Of a stretch of 64,000 bases of DNA, positions 41,648 to 50,163 are shown one piece after another. Source of the stretch: Novosphingobium sp. SG707 (GTDB lineage Bacteria; Pseudomonadota; Alphaproteobacteria; Sphingomonadales; Sphingomonadaceae). A program made the position numbers and the translations under genes. Below the pieces are notes generated by a model that had not been told where the DNA came from, searched no databases, and was given only the letters and a program-made list of their open reading frames with translations. Within the stretch, counting starts at the first letter, position 1. Each line of letters starts with the position of its first letter. The stretch is from assembly GCF_012275515.1 (NCBI RefSeq), contig NZ_JAAZQL010000001.1, forward strand, positions 290,911 through 354,910, given 5' to 3'.

Positions 41648-41674
41648 GGTCTTGATCTCCCAAGACCATGATGG
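41641..41674 (-). promoter_or_regulatory. Perfect 14-bp hairpin enclosing the ribosome site and start of the DsrE-like gene
   Basis: CCATCATGGTCTTG (41641-41654) and CAAGACCATGATGG (41661-41674) are perfect complements with a 6-bp loop. In the minus-strand mRNA the loop is GGAGAT, which serves as the ribosome site, and the start ATG (41647-41645) lies in the 3' arm. The RNA could hide the start codon until temperature, protein or RNA binding opens it. The DNA palindrome could alternatively be an operator. Confidence 0.7.
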
Positions 41675-41680
41675 GGCATG

Positions 41681-41709
41681 GGCGGCCTATACTCAAGCCG
41701 CCATTTTTT
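41681..41709 (+). terminator. Plus-strand intrinsic terminator opposing the DsrE/RidA transcripts
   Basis: GGCGGC (41681-41686) pairs with GCCGCC (41697-41702) over a 10-nt loop, followed by A and six T's (41704-41709). The orientation fits plus-strand transcription reading past the AI-2E gene and antisense through the DsrE-like gene. It also lies immediately downstream of ridA on the minus strand, where it lacks a T-run. Confidence 0.5.
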
Positions 41710-42052
41710 ATGCCTTGGCGGCGGTGACGATGATCTCGACCTTGTAATCGGGCGTCGCCAGTTTCGATTCGCCGGTCGCGCGGGCCGGGGGCGCAATATC
41801 GGCCACCCATGCATCCCACACCTCATTCATCTCGGCAAAATCGCCCATATCGGCCAGCCAGATCTGCGCCATCAGCATATGCGCCTTCGAACTGCCCGCC
41901 TCGGCCAGCAGCCGCTCGATTTCGGCCAGCACGGCCCGAGTTTGCTCAGTAACGGTCTCACCTTCCTCGCATTGGCCCGAAAGATAGATCGTGTCGCCAT
42001 GGATCACGGCCTGGCTCATGCGCTGGCCGGGTTCGATACGGGTAATGGTCAT
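41708..42052 (-). CDS. RidA-family enamine/imine deaminase
   Basis: 114 residues, ATG 42052, 14 nt after the D-amino acid dehydrogenase stop. The YjgF/RidA/UK114 trimer fold is recognisable: MSQAVIHGDTIYLSGQC at the N-terminus, QTRAVLAEIERLLAEAGSSK, MAQIWLADMGDFAEMNEVWD and C-terminal PPARATGESKLATPDYKVEI with the region around the substrate-binding Arg. RidA proteins hydrolyse reactive imines and enamines. DadA-type dehydrogenases release 2-iminopropanoate from D-alanine, so the enzyme is well placed to speed pyruvate formation and remove the reactive imine. The alr-dadA-ridA order supports this. Confidence 0.88.
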   Translation of the reverse strand: MTITRIEPGQRMSQAVIHGDTIYLSGQCEEGETVTEQTRAVLAEIERLLAEAGSSKAHMLMAQIWLADMGDFAEMNEVWDAWVADIAPPARATGESKLATPDYKVEIIVTAAKA

Positions 42053-42066
42053 GGGATGGGGTCCTT

Positions 42067-43317
42067 TTAGTAACGCGAGAGCGCGAGGTCGGCGGTTTCG
42101 ATGGCCGGGCGGCGTGCGCTGATGATGTCGGCAATGACATGGGCCGAACCGCAGGCCATCGTCCAGCCCAGCGTGCCGTGGCCGGTGTTGAGGAAGAGAT
42201 TGCCGATGCGGGTGGCGCCGATGACGGGCGTGCTGTCGGGCGTCATCGGGCGCAACCCGCACCAAAAGGAGGCGGCGGAAAAATCGCCCGCGCCGGGGAA
42301 GAGCGTTCCGGCGGAATGTTCGAGTGTGGCGCGCCGGGCTTCGGGCAGATCCATGTTGAAGCCGGAGATTTCCGCCATGCCGCCGATGCGGATGCGGTCG
42401 CCAAGCCGGGTGATCGCCACCTTGTAGCTTTCATCCAGCAGTGTCGAGACGGGGGCCAAAGGTTCATTGACGATGGGCACGGTCAGCGAATAGCCCTTGA
42501 CCGGATAGACCGGGACCTTGAGGCCCAGGGGCTTGACCAGATGGGGCGAGAAGCTGCCCATCGCCACCAGATAGGCGTCGGCCGTGACGGGGCCGCGATC
42601 GGTGTCGACGCGGGTGATGCGTCCGCCTTCCTCGACGATGCGGGCAATGCGCGTGCCGTTCATAAATTCTACGCCCGCCGCGCGCGCCATCTCGGCCAGC
42701 GCATTGGTGAATTTGAAGCAATCGCCCGTCTCGTCATTGGGCAGGCGCAGGCCCCCCGCAATCGGCGCGGCGCTGCCCGCAAGGCCCGGTTCGGCGGCGA
42801 TGCAGCCTGCCTTGTCCAGCACCTCGAAAGGCACGCCGTCGGCTCTGAGTACGGCGACATCCTTGGCGATGCCCGCCAACTGGCTTTCCTCGCGGAAGAG
42901 TTGCAGCGTGCCCTGCATCCGCTCGTCATAGGTGATGCCGGTCTGGGCGCGCAATTCGATCAGGCAATCGCGGCTGAATTCGGCCAAACGCACCATGCGG
43001 CTCTTGTTGATGGCATAATCGCGCGCGTTGCAATTGCCCAGCATCGCCACCAGCCATTTGAGCATCGCCATATCCGGGCGCGGGCGCAGGATCAGCGGCG
43101 CGTGCTGCATCATCAGCCATTTGATCGCCTTCATCGGAATGCCGGGCGCGGCCCATGGCGAGGCATAGCCGGGTGAAATCTCGCCCGCATTGCCGAAGCT
43201 GGTTTCCAGCGCCGGGCCATCCTGCCGGTCGATCACCACGACCTCATGGCCCGCCTGGCGCAGATACCATGCCGAGGTGACACCGATGACGCCGCTGCCG
43301 AGAACTGCGATTTTCAT
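42067..43317 (-). CDS. dadA: D-amino acid dehydrogenase, small subunit
   Basis: 416 residues, close to E. coli DadA (432). The FAD-binding motif is at the N-terminus ([20 protein letters not shown], then VVVIDRQ). Other DadA landmarks are [51 protein letters not shown] and [20 protein letters not shown]. It oxidises D-alanine to iminopyruvate, passing electrons to the respiratory chain at the inner membrane. The start overlaps the alanine racemase stop by 4 nt (ATGA), and ridA follows 14 nt after its stop. Together these convert L-alanine through D-alanine to pyruvate and ammonia. Confidence 0.93.
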   Translation of the reverse strand: MKIAVLGSGVIGVTSAWYLRQAGHEVVVIDRQDGPALETSFGNAGEISPGYASPWAAPGIPMKAIKWLMMQHAPLILRPRPDMAMLKWLVAMLGNCNARDYAINKSRMVRLAEFSRDCLIELRAQTGITYDERMQGTLQLFREESQLAGIAKDVAVLRADGVPFEVLDKAGCIAAEPGLAGSAAPIAGGLRLPNDETGDCFKFTNALAEMARAAGVEFMNGTRIARIVEEGGRITRVDTDRGPVTADAYLVAMGSFSPHLVKPLGLKVPVYPVKGYSLTVPIVNEPLAPVSTLLDESYKVAITRLGDRIRIGGMAEISGFNMDLPEARRATLEHSAGTLFPGAGDFSAASFWCGLRPMTPDSTPVIGATRIGNLFLNTGHGTLGWTMACGSAHVIADIISARRPAIETADLALSRY

Positions 43318-44417
43318 GGAACAAGGCTTTCGTTTAGGGCCGCCGCGCCGACATAGGCGCGTTCGTAACGGCGGCTCAATTGGGTCAGGATTTCATAGGA
43401 GATGGTGCCCGCGTCGGCCGCCACATCGTCGATGGTTTGATGCGGGCCGATCAGTTCGACCGGGGCGCCGGGATAGAGGTGCTCGTCCGGCACATCGGTG
43501 ACATCAAGCGTGATGCTGTCCATCGAAACGCGGCCGATGATGGGCGTGCGATGGCCCGCGATCCACGCCGCGCCGCAATTGCTGAGCATCCGGGGCCAGC
43601 CATCGGCATAGCCGACCGGGATCGTGGCGATGCGTGTCTCGCGGGGCGCATGAAAGGTCATGCCATAGCCGACGCCCGCGCCCTTGGGGATTTTGCGCAA
43701 TTGGGCAATCGCGGTTTCCAGTGCCACCACAGGGCGCATCGGGTTGGGGCCTGCCTTGGGCGCGCCGCCATAGAGCGCGATGCCGCCGCGCACGAGGTCG
43801 AAATGGCCGCGCTCCAGAAAGGCCCCGCCGCTGTTGTCCAATGCGCGGGGGAGGCCGGGGAAACGCTCGGCTATGGCGCGAAAGCGGGCGGCCTGATCGG
43901 CGTTGGCGGGGTGTTCCGGCTCATCGGCGCAGGCCAGATGGCTGATGAGGAAGCGCAGGTCGAGCCATGGCGCCATGGCAGGATCGGCCAGAAATTCGTC
44001 CACTTCCTCAGGCGGCATCCCCATGCGCGACATGCCTGTGTCCACCTGAAGGATTGCGGGCAGGGGACGGCCGATGGCGCGCGCCAGATCCGCCCAGCGC
44101 CGCGCCTGATCGAGCGAATTGAGCACGGGTATCGCGCCCATCGCCTCGCATTCGGCCTCCTGCCCCGGCAGCAGGCCGTTGAGGACATAGACCGGCACGC
44201 CCTTGGCCACTAGCGGCTCTGCCTCGCACAGCAGCGCGACGAAGAGATGACGGCAGCCCTGCGCCAGCAGTACATCGGCCACCCGCGCGGCGCCCAGCCC
44301 ATAGCCATCGGCCTTGACCACGCCCGCCACTTGCGCGGGGGCCACGGCATCGCGCAGCAGGCGATAATTCGCCGCCAGCGCGCGCCAGTCGATCGTCAAC
44401 TTTGCCCCTGCGCCCAT
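43314..44417 (-). CDS. alr: Alanine racemase (catabolic, DadX-type)
   Basis: 367 residues. ATG 44417 is chosen over GTG 44429 because GGAGG lies 5 nt before it. The fold-III PLP enzyme has its Schiff-base Lys in [11 protein letters not shown], a substrate/PLP region [10 protein letters not shown] and RGGIALYG. The second catalytic Tyr lies in [16 protein letters not shown], and [13 protein letters not shown] follows near the C-terminus. It interconverts L- and D-alanine. Coupling to dadA (4-nt overlap) and divergence from an Lrp-type regulator mark it as the catabolic isozyme; a separate biosynthetic alr is expected elsewhere in the genome (inference). Confidence 0.93.
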   Translation of the reverse strand: MGAGAKLTIDWRALAANYRLLRDAVAPAQVAGVVKADGYGLGAARVADVLLAQGCRHLFVALLCEAEPLVAKGVPVYVLNGLLPGQEAECEAMGAIPVLNSLDQARRWADLARAIGRPLPAILQVDTGMSRMGMPPEEVDEFLADPAMAPWLDLRFLISHLACADEPEHPANADQAARFRAIAERFPGLPRALDNSGGAFLERGHFDLVRGGIALYGGAPKAGPNPMRPVVALETAIAQLRKIPKGAGVGYGMTFHAPRETRIATIPVGYADGWPRMLSNCGAAWIAGHRTPIIGRVSMDSITLDVTDVPDEHLYPGAPVELIGPHQTIDDVAADAGTISYEILTQLSRRYERAYVGAAALNESLVP

Positions 44418-44479
44418 CTGCGCCTCCACAGAAATTCCGTGGAGCGATGCTATCGCATCCTATGTCGAATTTATGGTCG

Positions 44480-44501
44480 ATTAGCCACCGATTATGCTAA
44501 T
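44480..44501. promoter_or_regulatory. Dyad ATTAGC-N10-GCTAAT between alr and the Lrp-type gene
   Basis: Perfect 6-bp arms (44480-44485 and 44496-44501) lie in the AT-rich 127-bp divergent region. The size and AT content fit an Lrp/DadR-type binding site that could control both directions. Confidence 0.5.
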
Positions 44502-44544
44502 GATGGGCTATTCACGCAAGATTTGACGACGAAAGCGCGCAAAT

Positions 44545-45024
44545 ATGTCATTCATCATGGACGGGATCGACCGCGCCATCCTGCGCATCCTGCGCCAGGA
44601 CGCCCGCAAGCCCAATTCCGAGATCGCCCAGACGGTCGGCCTCTCGCCCTCGGCCTGCCTGCGGCGCATCCGGCTGATGGAAAGCAATGGCGTCATTGCG
44701 GGCTATACGATCATCTCGGGCGGGGATGCCGATGGCGAACAGGCGGTCGATGTCGTGGTGCAGGTGACGCTGGACCGCCAGACCGAGGATTACCTGATGC
44801 GGTTTGAAACCGCCGTGCGCCAATGCCCGGAGGTGCGCGAATGCTTCCTGATGACCGGCGATGTCGATTACTGGCTGCGTATCCGCACCGAGAGCGTGCG
44901 GGCCTATGAGGCGATCCATGGCGAGATCCTCTCGCGCCTGCCGGGGGTGCGGCGGATCAGTTCGAGCATTTCGATGCGCGACGCCATGCGCCCGCGCCGG
45001 TCGAAACCGGGCAGGCGGGCATAA
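44545..45024 (+). CDS. Lrp/AsnC-family regulator of the alanine operon
   Basis: 159 residues from ATG 44545; ATG 44557 (MDGIDRAIL) is an equally good start and resembles the family consensus. The N-terminal winged helix reads ILRILRQDARKPNSEIAQTV, then GLSPSACLRRIRLME. The C-terminal RAM/AsnC effector domain shows VVVQVTLDRQTEDYLMRF, CPEVRECFLMTGDVDYWLRI and PGVRRISSSISM. It is divergent from alr-dadA-ridA. In Pseudomonas and Rhizobium the equivalent regulator (DadR/Lrp) senses L-alanine and activates dadAX. The same role is inferred here from position. Confidence 0.9.
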   Translation: MSFIMDGIDRAILRILRQDARKPNSEIAQTVGLSPSACLRRIRLMESNGVIAGYTIISGGDADGEQAVDVVVQVTLDRQTEDYLMRFETAVRQCPEVRECFLMTGDVDYWLRIRTESVRAYEAIHGEILSRLPGVRRISSSISMRDAMRPRRSKPGRRA

Positions 45025-45033
45025 CTAGCGGGC

Positions 45034-46242
45034 CTAATGCTCTCCCATCGCGCCCGCCACGGTCTTGATGATCGGTTTTAGCAGATAGCGCAGCACGGTG
45101 TTGCTGCCGGTTTTGATTTCGACCGTAGCGGTCATGCCGGGCTGGATGGCGATGGGCTCGCCGGGGCGGCGGACCATGCTGCGCGTGTCGACCCGGACGT
45201 GGACGCGGTAGAACACGCGATCCTGCCCCGCCCCCGCGCCATTTTCGGTCAGCGTGTCGGGGCTGATATAGGTCACCTTGCCCTCGGCCGAACCGAAAAT
45301 GCTGGAATCATAGGCGTCGAATTTGACCGAGGCGCTTTGTCCGGTGCGGACATAGGCGATGTCGGTGGGTGAAACCTTGGCCTCGACGATCAGCTCCTGC
45401 CCGGTCGGCACGATCTGTAACACTTCATCGCCCGGACGCAGCACGCCGCCGATGGTGGTGAGATGAACGTTCTTCACAATGCCGTCGGTGGGCGCGACAA
45501 ATTGCGTTTCGCCCAGCGAGGCGCGCCGCTGCGTCAATATCTCGCGCGCGGTCACCAGTTCCTCGTTGCTCTTGGCGTAATCGGTTTGAAGCTCCTGATA
45601 ATAGCGGTTGCGCAGATTGGCGATCTGGCTCTGAATATCGCTCTGCTGCCGCTCCAGCCGCAGGATTTCGGACCTGCTGACATCGCCCTGACGCAGCAGG
45701 GGGCGGTTCATCTCCAGCTCGCGCGTGGCCAGATCGAGCTGATGCTGGAGCGCGGCGACCTGATCGGTAAAGGCCATCCGCCGCTTGGCGAAAAGCGCGC
45801 GTTGGCTGGCGACAAGGTTGGGGAATTTCTCCGCCTCGCCGCCAAAAGCCAGCGGACGGTCGAACAATTCGGCATTGATGCGCGCCTGCTGCGCCTCCAG
45901 CCCGCCGACCTTTGCCGCGCCTTCGTCCACCGCCGCGCGCACCTTGACCTGATCCAGCGTGACCAGCTTCTGTCCCTTGCGCACGCTGTCGCCCTCGCGC
46001 ACGAGAATTTCGCTGATGACGCCGCCGTCGGTGGTCTGCACCACCTGCACGCGCCCTGCCGGGATCACCTGCCCGGTGGCACGGCTGATCTGGTCGAGAT
46101 GGGCCACGCTCGCCCATCCAATCGCGCCCGCCAGCGTGGCCACCGAAAGCCAGATCACCCGGCTGCCGCGCGGACGCTTGCCCGAACCGGGCATCTTGGC
46201 ATGGCTGGTGCCGGTCAGGCGCAGATTGCCGCCGCTTGCCAT
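45034..46242 (-). CDS. HlyD-family type I secretion membrane fusion protein (LapC-like)
   Basis: 402 residues, ATG 46242, 4 nt after the ABC gene. A short cytoplasmic N-terminus is followed by one membrane segment at about residues 28-48 (VIWLSVATLAGAIGWASVAH). The periplasmic part has a biotinyl-lipoyl-like half motif (VISEILVREGDSVRKGQKLV), a long coiled-coil hairpin (about 105-245, e.g. QLDLATRELEMNRPLLRQGD) and the second lipoyl half (FVAPTDGIVKNVHLTTIGGV). The C-terminal barrel ends with IQPGMTATVEIKTGSNTVLR, the typical HlyD end. It bridges the ABC transporter to the TolC-like channel. Its partner genes lie immediately upstream, downstream of the giant secreted-protein gene. Confidence 0.93.
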   Translation of the reverse strand: MASGGNLRLTGTSHAKMPGSGKRPRGSRVIWLSVATLAGAIGWASVAHLDQISRATGQVIPAGRVQVVQTTDGGVISEILVREGDSVRKGQKLVTLDQVKVRAAVDEGAAKVGGLEAQQARINAELFDRPLAFGGEAEKFPNLVASQRALFAKRRMAFTDQVAALQHQLDLATRELEMNRPLLRQGDVSRSEILRLERQQSDIQSQIANLRNRYYQELQTDYAKSNEELVTAREILTQRRASLGETQFVAPTDGIVKNVHLTTIGGVLRPGDEVLQIVPTGQELIVEAKVSPTDIAYVRTGQSASVKFDAYDSSIFGSAEGKVTYISPDTLTENGAGAGQDRVFYRVHVRVDTRSMVRRPGEPIAIQPGMTATVEIKTGSNTVLRYLLKPIIKTVAGAMGEH

Positions 46243-46246
46243 GGCT

Positions 46247-48352
46247 TTATTCCTTATCCTGTTGGGGAGATTGTCCCGGCACTTCGCGATTGGCGGCGGG
46301 GGCCGGTTTGGGGCGCAACTGGTTCAGCACATCGGCCGTCTTGCCATCCAGCGCCAGACGCCCGTCGATCACCACCAGCACCCGGTCGACAAAGGACAGC
46401 AATTGCGGTTTGTGCGTGACCATCACCACGGTCTTGCCCGCGAAATGGCCGAAGATCTGCTGCAGCGCGCGCAATTCCGTTTCCGGGTCCAGATTGGCCG
46501 TCGGCTCGTCCAGCAGCAGGATCGAGGGATCGGTCAGCAGCAGTCGCGTCAGCCCGACCAGCGCCCTTTGCCCCCCCGATAGGCCAAAGCCTCCTTCCGA
46601 AATCGGCAGGTCCAGCCCCATCGGGTGCTGGCGCAGCAATTCGGAGAGGCCAGTGCGTTGCGCCGCGGCCAGCAGGCGCTCGTCATTGGGATTGGCGATG
46701 CCCAGCGCCAGATTGTCGCGCAGCGATCCGCTGAGCAGATCAAAGGATTGCGGCAGATAGATCAGTTGCCGCCGCAGATCGTCCTCGGCCACTTGCGAGA
46801 TTTCCACCCCGTCCAGCGTAACCTGCCCCACGGCGGGGGCATAAAGCCCGGCCATCACCTTGAGCAGCGTAGATTTGCCCGACCCGACCGAGCCGATGAT
46901 GCCCACTTTTTCGCCCCGGTTGATGAACAGGCCGGGGATGTCCACCCCCGAACGCGCGCCGGGATAGGCGAATTGCACATTGGCCAGACGCATCCCTGCC
47001 TGCACCGGTCCCATGCGCAGCATTTGCCGGTCATGGGGATGGTCGCTGGGCAGGCGCAGGATCGAATCGAGCGCCTGAAGCGAGGAGCGCGCATAGCTCC
47101 ATTGCACAATCAGATTGGGCAGCGCGGCCACCAGCGGCCCGTTGATCCGCCCGCTGATGATGGTGCAGGCGATCAGCCCGCCCATCGTCAGCCGGTGATC
47201 GGCCACCTCATAAACGCCCAGCACGATGATCCCGACATAGGCCACCTGTTGCAGCACATTGAACGTGCTGCCCGACAGGGTGGACCAGCGGCGCACCTGA
47301 TTGTCATGGCGATGCACCGTATCGACCAGCCGGTTCCATCCGGCCAGCATGTGCCAGCCCCCCAGATTGGCCTTGATCGTCTCGGCCGCGCCCAGCGCCT
47401 CGACCAGCAACCCGTTCTTGCGATTGCCCGATACTTGCGACTTATGCGCGTCTTCACGGATCATGCGCGAAAACAGCATGGCCGCGCCGATCGCCAGCGG
47501 AAATGTCAGCGCCGGGATAATCACCACCGACCCGCCGATGCCATACATCACCACCATGAACAGCAGCGCAAAGGGCAGATCGGCCAGAATGAACAGCGAG
47601 GCCGAGGCCATCACCGCGCGCACCTGCTCCAGCCCGCGCAATTGCGCCGCCATTGTGCCGACGCCCGGCGGGCGGGCATCCAGCCGCACCGATTGCATCC
47701 GGGCGAAGAAATATTCCGACACTTCGGCGTCGATGCTGGACGCTTCCTCGTCGATCAGAAAGGCGCGCGTGTTGCGGATCAGGAAATCGACCAGCAGCGC
47801 AAAAGCCATGCCCGCCGTCAGCACCCAGAGCGTATCAAAACCCGCACGCGGGATCACGCGGTCATAGACCTGCATCGAATAGATCGAGGTGATCAGCGCC
47901 AGCACATTGATGACCACCGTGGCCGCCGTGGCGTCGACAATCATCCGCCGCCGCCCCAGAATGGCCGCGCGAAACACCGCAAAGGCCGACTGGTGATTTT
48001 CCGCGCCCGCCGCGTCGGGAAAGGAGAGCTGGACCAGCCGCAGCCCCGGCGCCCATTCCACCTCGGCCAGACCGCTGGCGGTGATGGCGCGGATATGGTC
48101 GGGCCCCTGCCATTGTTCGGCCATGGCCCAGCCAAGCTGGTTCACATAGACCAGCATCGGGAAATCCTGAGGTCCGGGCCGCGTTTCCACGGCCACGGGC
48201 GCATCCCATCCGGCCATTTCGCTCAGCCGCCAGGGCGCCTCGGGATCGTCCAGCGCAAGGTCGATGGTGACGGCCGATTGCCAATCCGGCGCAAGGCGAA
48301 TGCCCCGCCGGCGGGCCAGCGCAGCGGCCAGATCGAGCAGGGGAAGCGTCAC
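46247..48352 (-). CDS. Type I secretion ABC transporter (LapB-like)
   Basis: 701 residues; the GTG start overlaps the TolC-like stop by 4 nt. The N-terminal region of about 130 residues has a C39-peptidase-like shape without a catalytic Cys, as in LapB-type exporters of large RTX/adhesin proteins that lack a leader peptide. Six membrane segments follow (about 140-420, e.g. ATVVINVLALITSIYSMQVY). The ATPase domain contains Walker A GSVGSGKST, signature GLSGGQRALVGL, Walker B ILLLDEPTANLD and the switch His in VVMVTHKPQ. It energises one-step export through the HlyD- and TolC-like partners. The obvious cargo is the giant protein encoded upstream. Confidence 0.94.
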   Translation of the reverse strand: MTLPLLDLAAALARRRGIRLAPDWQSAVTIDLALDDPEAPWRLSEMAGWDAPVAVETRPGPQDFPMLVYVNQLGWAMAEQWQGPDHIRAITASGLAEVEWAPGLRLVQLSFPDAAGAENHQSAFAVFRAAILGRRRMIVDATAATVVINVLALITSIYSMQVYDRVIPRAGFDTLWVLTAGMAFALLVDFLIRNTRAFLIDEEASSIDAEVSEYFFARMQSVRLDARPPGVGTMAAQLRGLEQVRAVMASASLFILADLPFALLFMVVMYGIGGSVVIIPALTFPLAIGAAMLFSRMIREDAHKSQVSGNRKNGLLVEALGAAETIKANLGGWHMLAGWNRLVDTVHRHDNQVRRWSTLSGSTFNVLQQVAYVGIIVLGVYEVADHRLTMGGLIACTIISGRINGPLVAALPNLIVQWSYARSSLQALDSILRLPSDHPHDRQMLRMGPVQAGMRLANVQFAYPGARSGVDIPGLFINRGEKVGIIGSVGSGKSTLLKVMAGLYAPAVGQVTLDGVEISQVAEDDLRRQLIYLPQSFDLLSGSLRDNLALGIANPNDERLLAAAQRTGLSELLRQHPMGLDLPISEGGFGLSGGQRALVGLTRLLLTDPSILLLDEPTANLDPETELRALQQIFGHFAGKTVVMVTHKPQLLSFVDRVLVVIDGRLALDGKTADVLNQLRPKPAPAANREVPGQSPQQDKE

Positions 48353-49896
48353 TTGTGTCGTCCTTCTTCGTTGGTATTCGTGTCATTGCTGCGCAGCAAA
48401 ATCCGCATCGCCGCCGCCGAGGCGCTGTAGCGCACGTCGATCGCGTCCAGATCGGCGGTCATCGCCTCGCGCACGGCGTTCATCACATCGAGCCATGTGC
48501 GCCGCCCGCTGACGAACTGGCGGACATAGCTCTCGGTGATCTTGTGGCTGTCTCCGGCCAGCGCCCTTGCCCCTGCATCGCGCGCGCGCGCGCTGGCATA
48601 TTCGATCAGATCATTGCTGGCCGTGGCCTTGAGATCCTGCGCCACCGAGGGGGCCTGAAGCTCGCTGGCCTGTTCGCGCAGGCGGGCCGCATGGGTGGCA
48701 AAGATTTCCGAAAAGCCCCCCGTGGTCTGCATCCGCACCGACAGGCCCACGCGATGTTTGTAAATCTCGTCATACGTATAGGAGGCAAAGAGGCCCGGCA
48801 GGCGCGAGGCGGCGGTGATCCGCGCATCATCGCGCGCCACTTGCGCCTCGGCCTGAACCCGGCGGCGCTGGGGGCTGGCCGCGATCATCCGCTCGGTCAG
48901 CGCGGGCAGCTCCCAATGCGGCCATGCGGTGGGTTCGGCAAAGCCGGGGGCCAGCACGATATCATCGCGCACCACCAGCCCGGACAGACGCCCCAGGGCG
49001 CTGGCCCTTTGCGCGCGGACCAGATCGAGCTGCTGGGCTACCTGCAACCGGCGCGAATTGGCCAGTTTCAGATCGGCCTCGGGGCTGACCTCCTGTGCCA
49101 CACGGCGGCGCATCGAGGCCACCATGTCATCCATCACCGCCAGAATGCCGACCAGCACCTGTTCATGCTCGCCCAGCCGTTTGGCGTCATGATAGGACTG
49201 GTTCACCTCCAGTTCGAGGTCGAGCACGGTTTCGGCCAGACGATAGAATTGCGCCTGCCGACTGGCCTTGGCCCGGTCGATGGTGGCGGGAATCCGCCCG
49301 TTGGTCCACAGCGGCAGATCGACATTGGCCGTCACCTGACGGCTGAGCAAAATGGCGCCATATTGGTTGAACTGGATCGACATGGTGGGCAACCGGCTGA
49401 GCCGCGCCGCCGTCACATCCACTCCCGCCGCGCGCAGCGATGCCCGCTGGGAAGCGACCGAGGGATGATGGCGAACCGCCTCCTCGATCAGCCCGGTCAA
49501 TTCGGGATTGAAGGCCAGAGCGGGCGTGGTTTCCTCGGGCAGCGCGATGCGGTTTGACGCCGCCGCGCCGGGGCCGGGTTGTTCGACCAAGGGCATTTCG
49601 GGCTCAGCCCCGGTTTCGGGGGCGGGCGGGCCATAGACGGGCGGGCCATGGACAGGCGGGGGCTGATCCGCAGCCGGTTGCGATGCCGAAGCGGCGGCGC
49701 TCCCCATGACGCCCGCCGCAATCAGCCAACCGGCCATCCCAAAACGCAGGGCCGCCCTATATCCCTGTCCGGGCCACCGCGTCGTCGCGCATGGCCGCTT
49801 TGCCTTTCCCACTTGCCCCATCCCCTCATGTGCGCCCGCGACCGATCCCGAACGGGTCGCAAGATCCGGTAATGTCTGAAATTCGCGCTTTCCCAT
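48349..49896 (-). CDS. TolC-family outer-membrane channel of the type I system (LapE-like)
   Basis: 515 residues from ATG 49896; TTG 49941 is an alternative, and the hydrophobic signal (AGWLIAAGVMGSAAASAS) lies about 55-75 residues in, so a later start is also possible. A Pro-rich segment (PPPVHGPPVYGPPAPETG) follows the signal. Two outer-membrane efflux repeats with long helices are present (TGLIEEAVRHHPSVASQRAS; LELEVNQSYHDAKRLGEHEQ; FVSGRRTWLDVMNAVREAM). The last matches the conserved VG-x-R-T-x-L-D-V-L-type motif of TolC proteins. It provides the outer-membrane exit duct. It is coupled to the ABC gene by a 4-nt overlap and lies 267 nt after the giant gene's stop. Confidence 0.9.
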   Translation of the reverse strand: MGKREFQTLPDLATRSGSVAGAHEGMGQVGKAKRPCATTRWPGQGYRAALRFGMAGWLIAAGVMGSAAASASQPAADQPPPVHGPPVYGPPAPETGAEPEMPLVEQPGPGAAASNRIALPEETTPALAFNPELTGLIEEAVRHHPSVASQRASLRAAGVDVTAARLSRLPTMSIQFNQYGAILLSRQVTANVDLPLWTNGRIPATIDRAKASRQAQFYRLAETVLDLELEVNQSYHDAKRLGEHEQVLVGILAVMDDMVASMRRRVAQEVSPEADLKLANSRRLQVAQQLDLVRAQRASALGRLSGLVVRDDIVLAPGFAEPTAWPHWELPALTERMIAASPQRRRVQAEAQVARDDARITAASRLPGLFASYTYDEIYKHRVGLSVRMQTTGGFSEIFATHAARLREQASELQAPSVAQDLKATASNDLIEYASARARDAGARALAGDSHKITESYVRQFVSGRRTWLDVMNAVREAMTADLDAIDVRYSASAAAMRILLRSNDTNTNEEGRHK

Positions 49897-49999
49897 GGCT
49901 TTCAGGCGGTTCCTGAATGTGTGCCCCCGGGCCTTGTTCAAGTGAAGCCGCGAATGGTCGAGAATGGCGCAACCCGTTTGGGCGGATTTGTGGCATTAA

Positions 50000-50040
50000 G
50001 ATAATGATTCAACACAATTTCATATGCCTTGACGGGACGC
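50000..50040 (-). promoter_or_regulatory. AT-rich stretch, possible promoter for the secretion genes
   Basis: In a GC-rich context the minus strand reads AT-rich here, with TTGTGTTGAAT and ATTATCTTAAT-like sequences upstream of the TolC-like gene. No clear -35/-10 pair with good spacing was found, so this is only a candidate for a promoter separate from the giant gene's. Confidence 0.25.
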
Positions 50041-50120
50041 AGGGGGCAGGGCGGGGTCGGGCCATGTCCAACGGTTTTCGTTCCATATTCCGCCCCGATG
50101 TCATGCCTGGGACGGACCAA

Positions 50121-50149
50121 GGGCGGCGACGCGCCCTGCGCCGCCGCCC
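50121..50149 (-). other. GC hairpin after the giant secreted-protein gene
   Basis: GGGCGGCG (50121-50128) and CGCCGCCC (50142-50149) form an 8-bp stem beginning 15 nt past the giant gene's stop. In the minus direction only TT follows, so it is a weak or attenuating terminator. It could set a lower level of the secretion genes relative to their cargo. Confidence 0.4.
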
Positions 50150-50163
50150 CTGTTGCATCTGGA

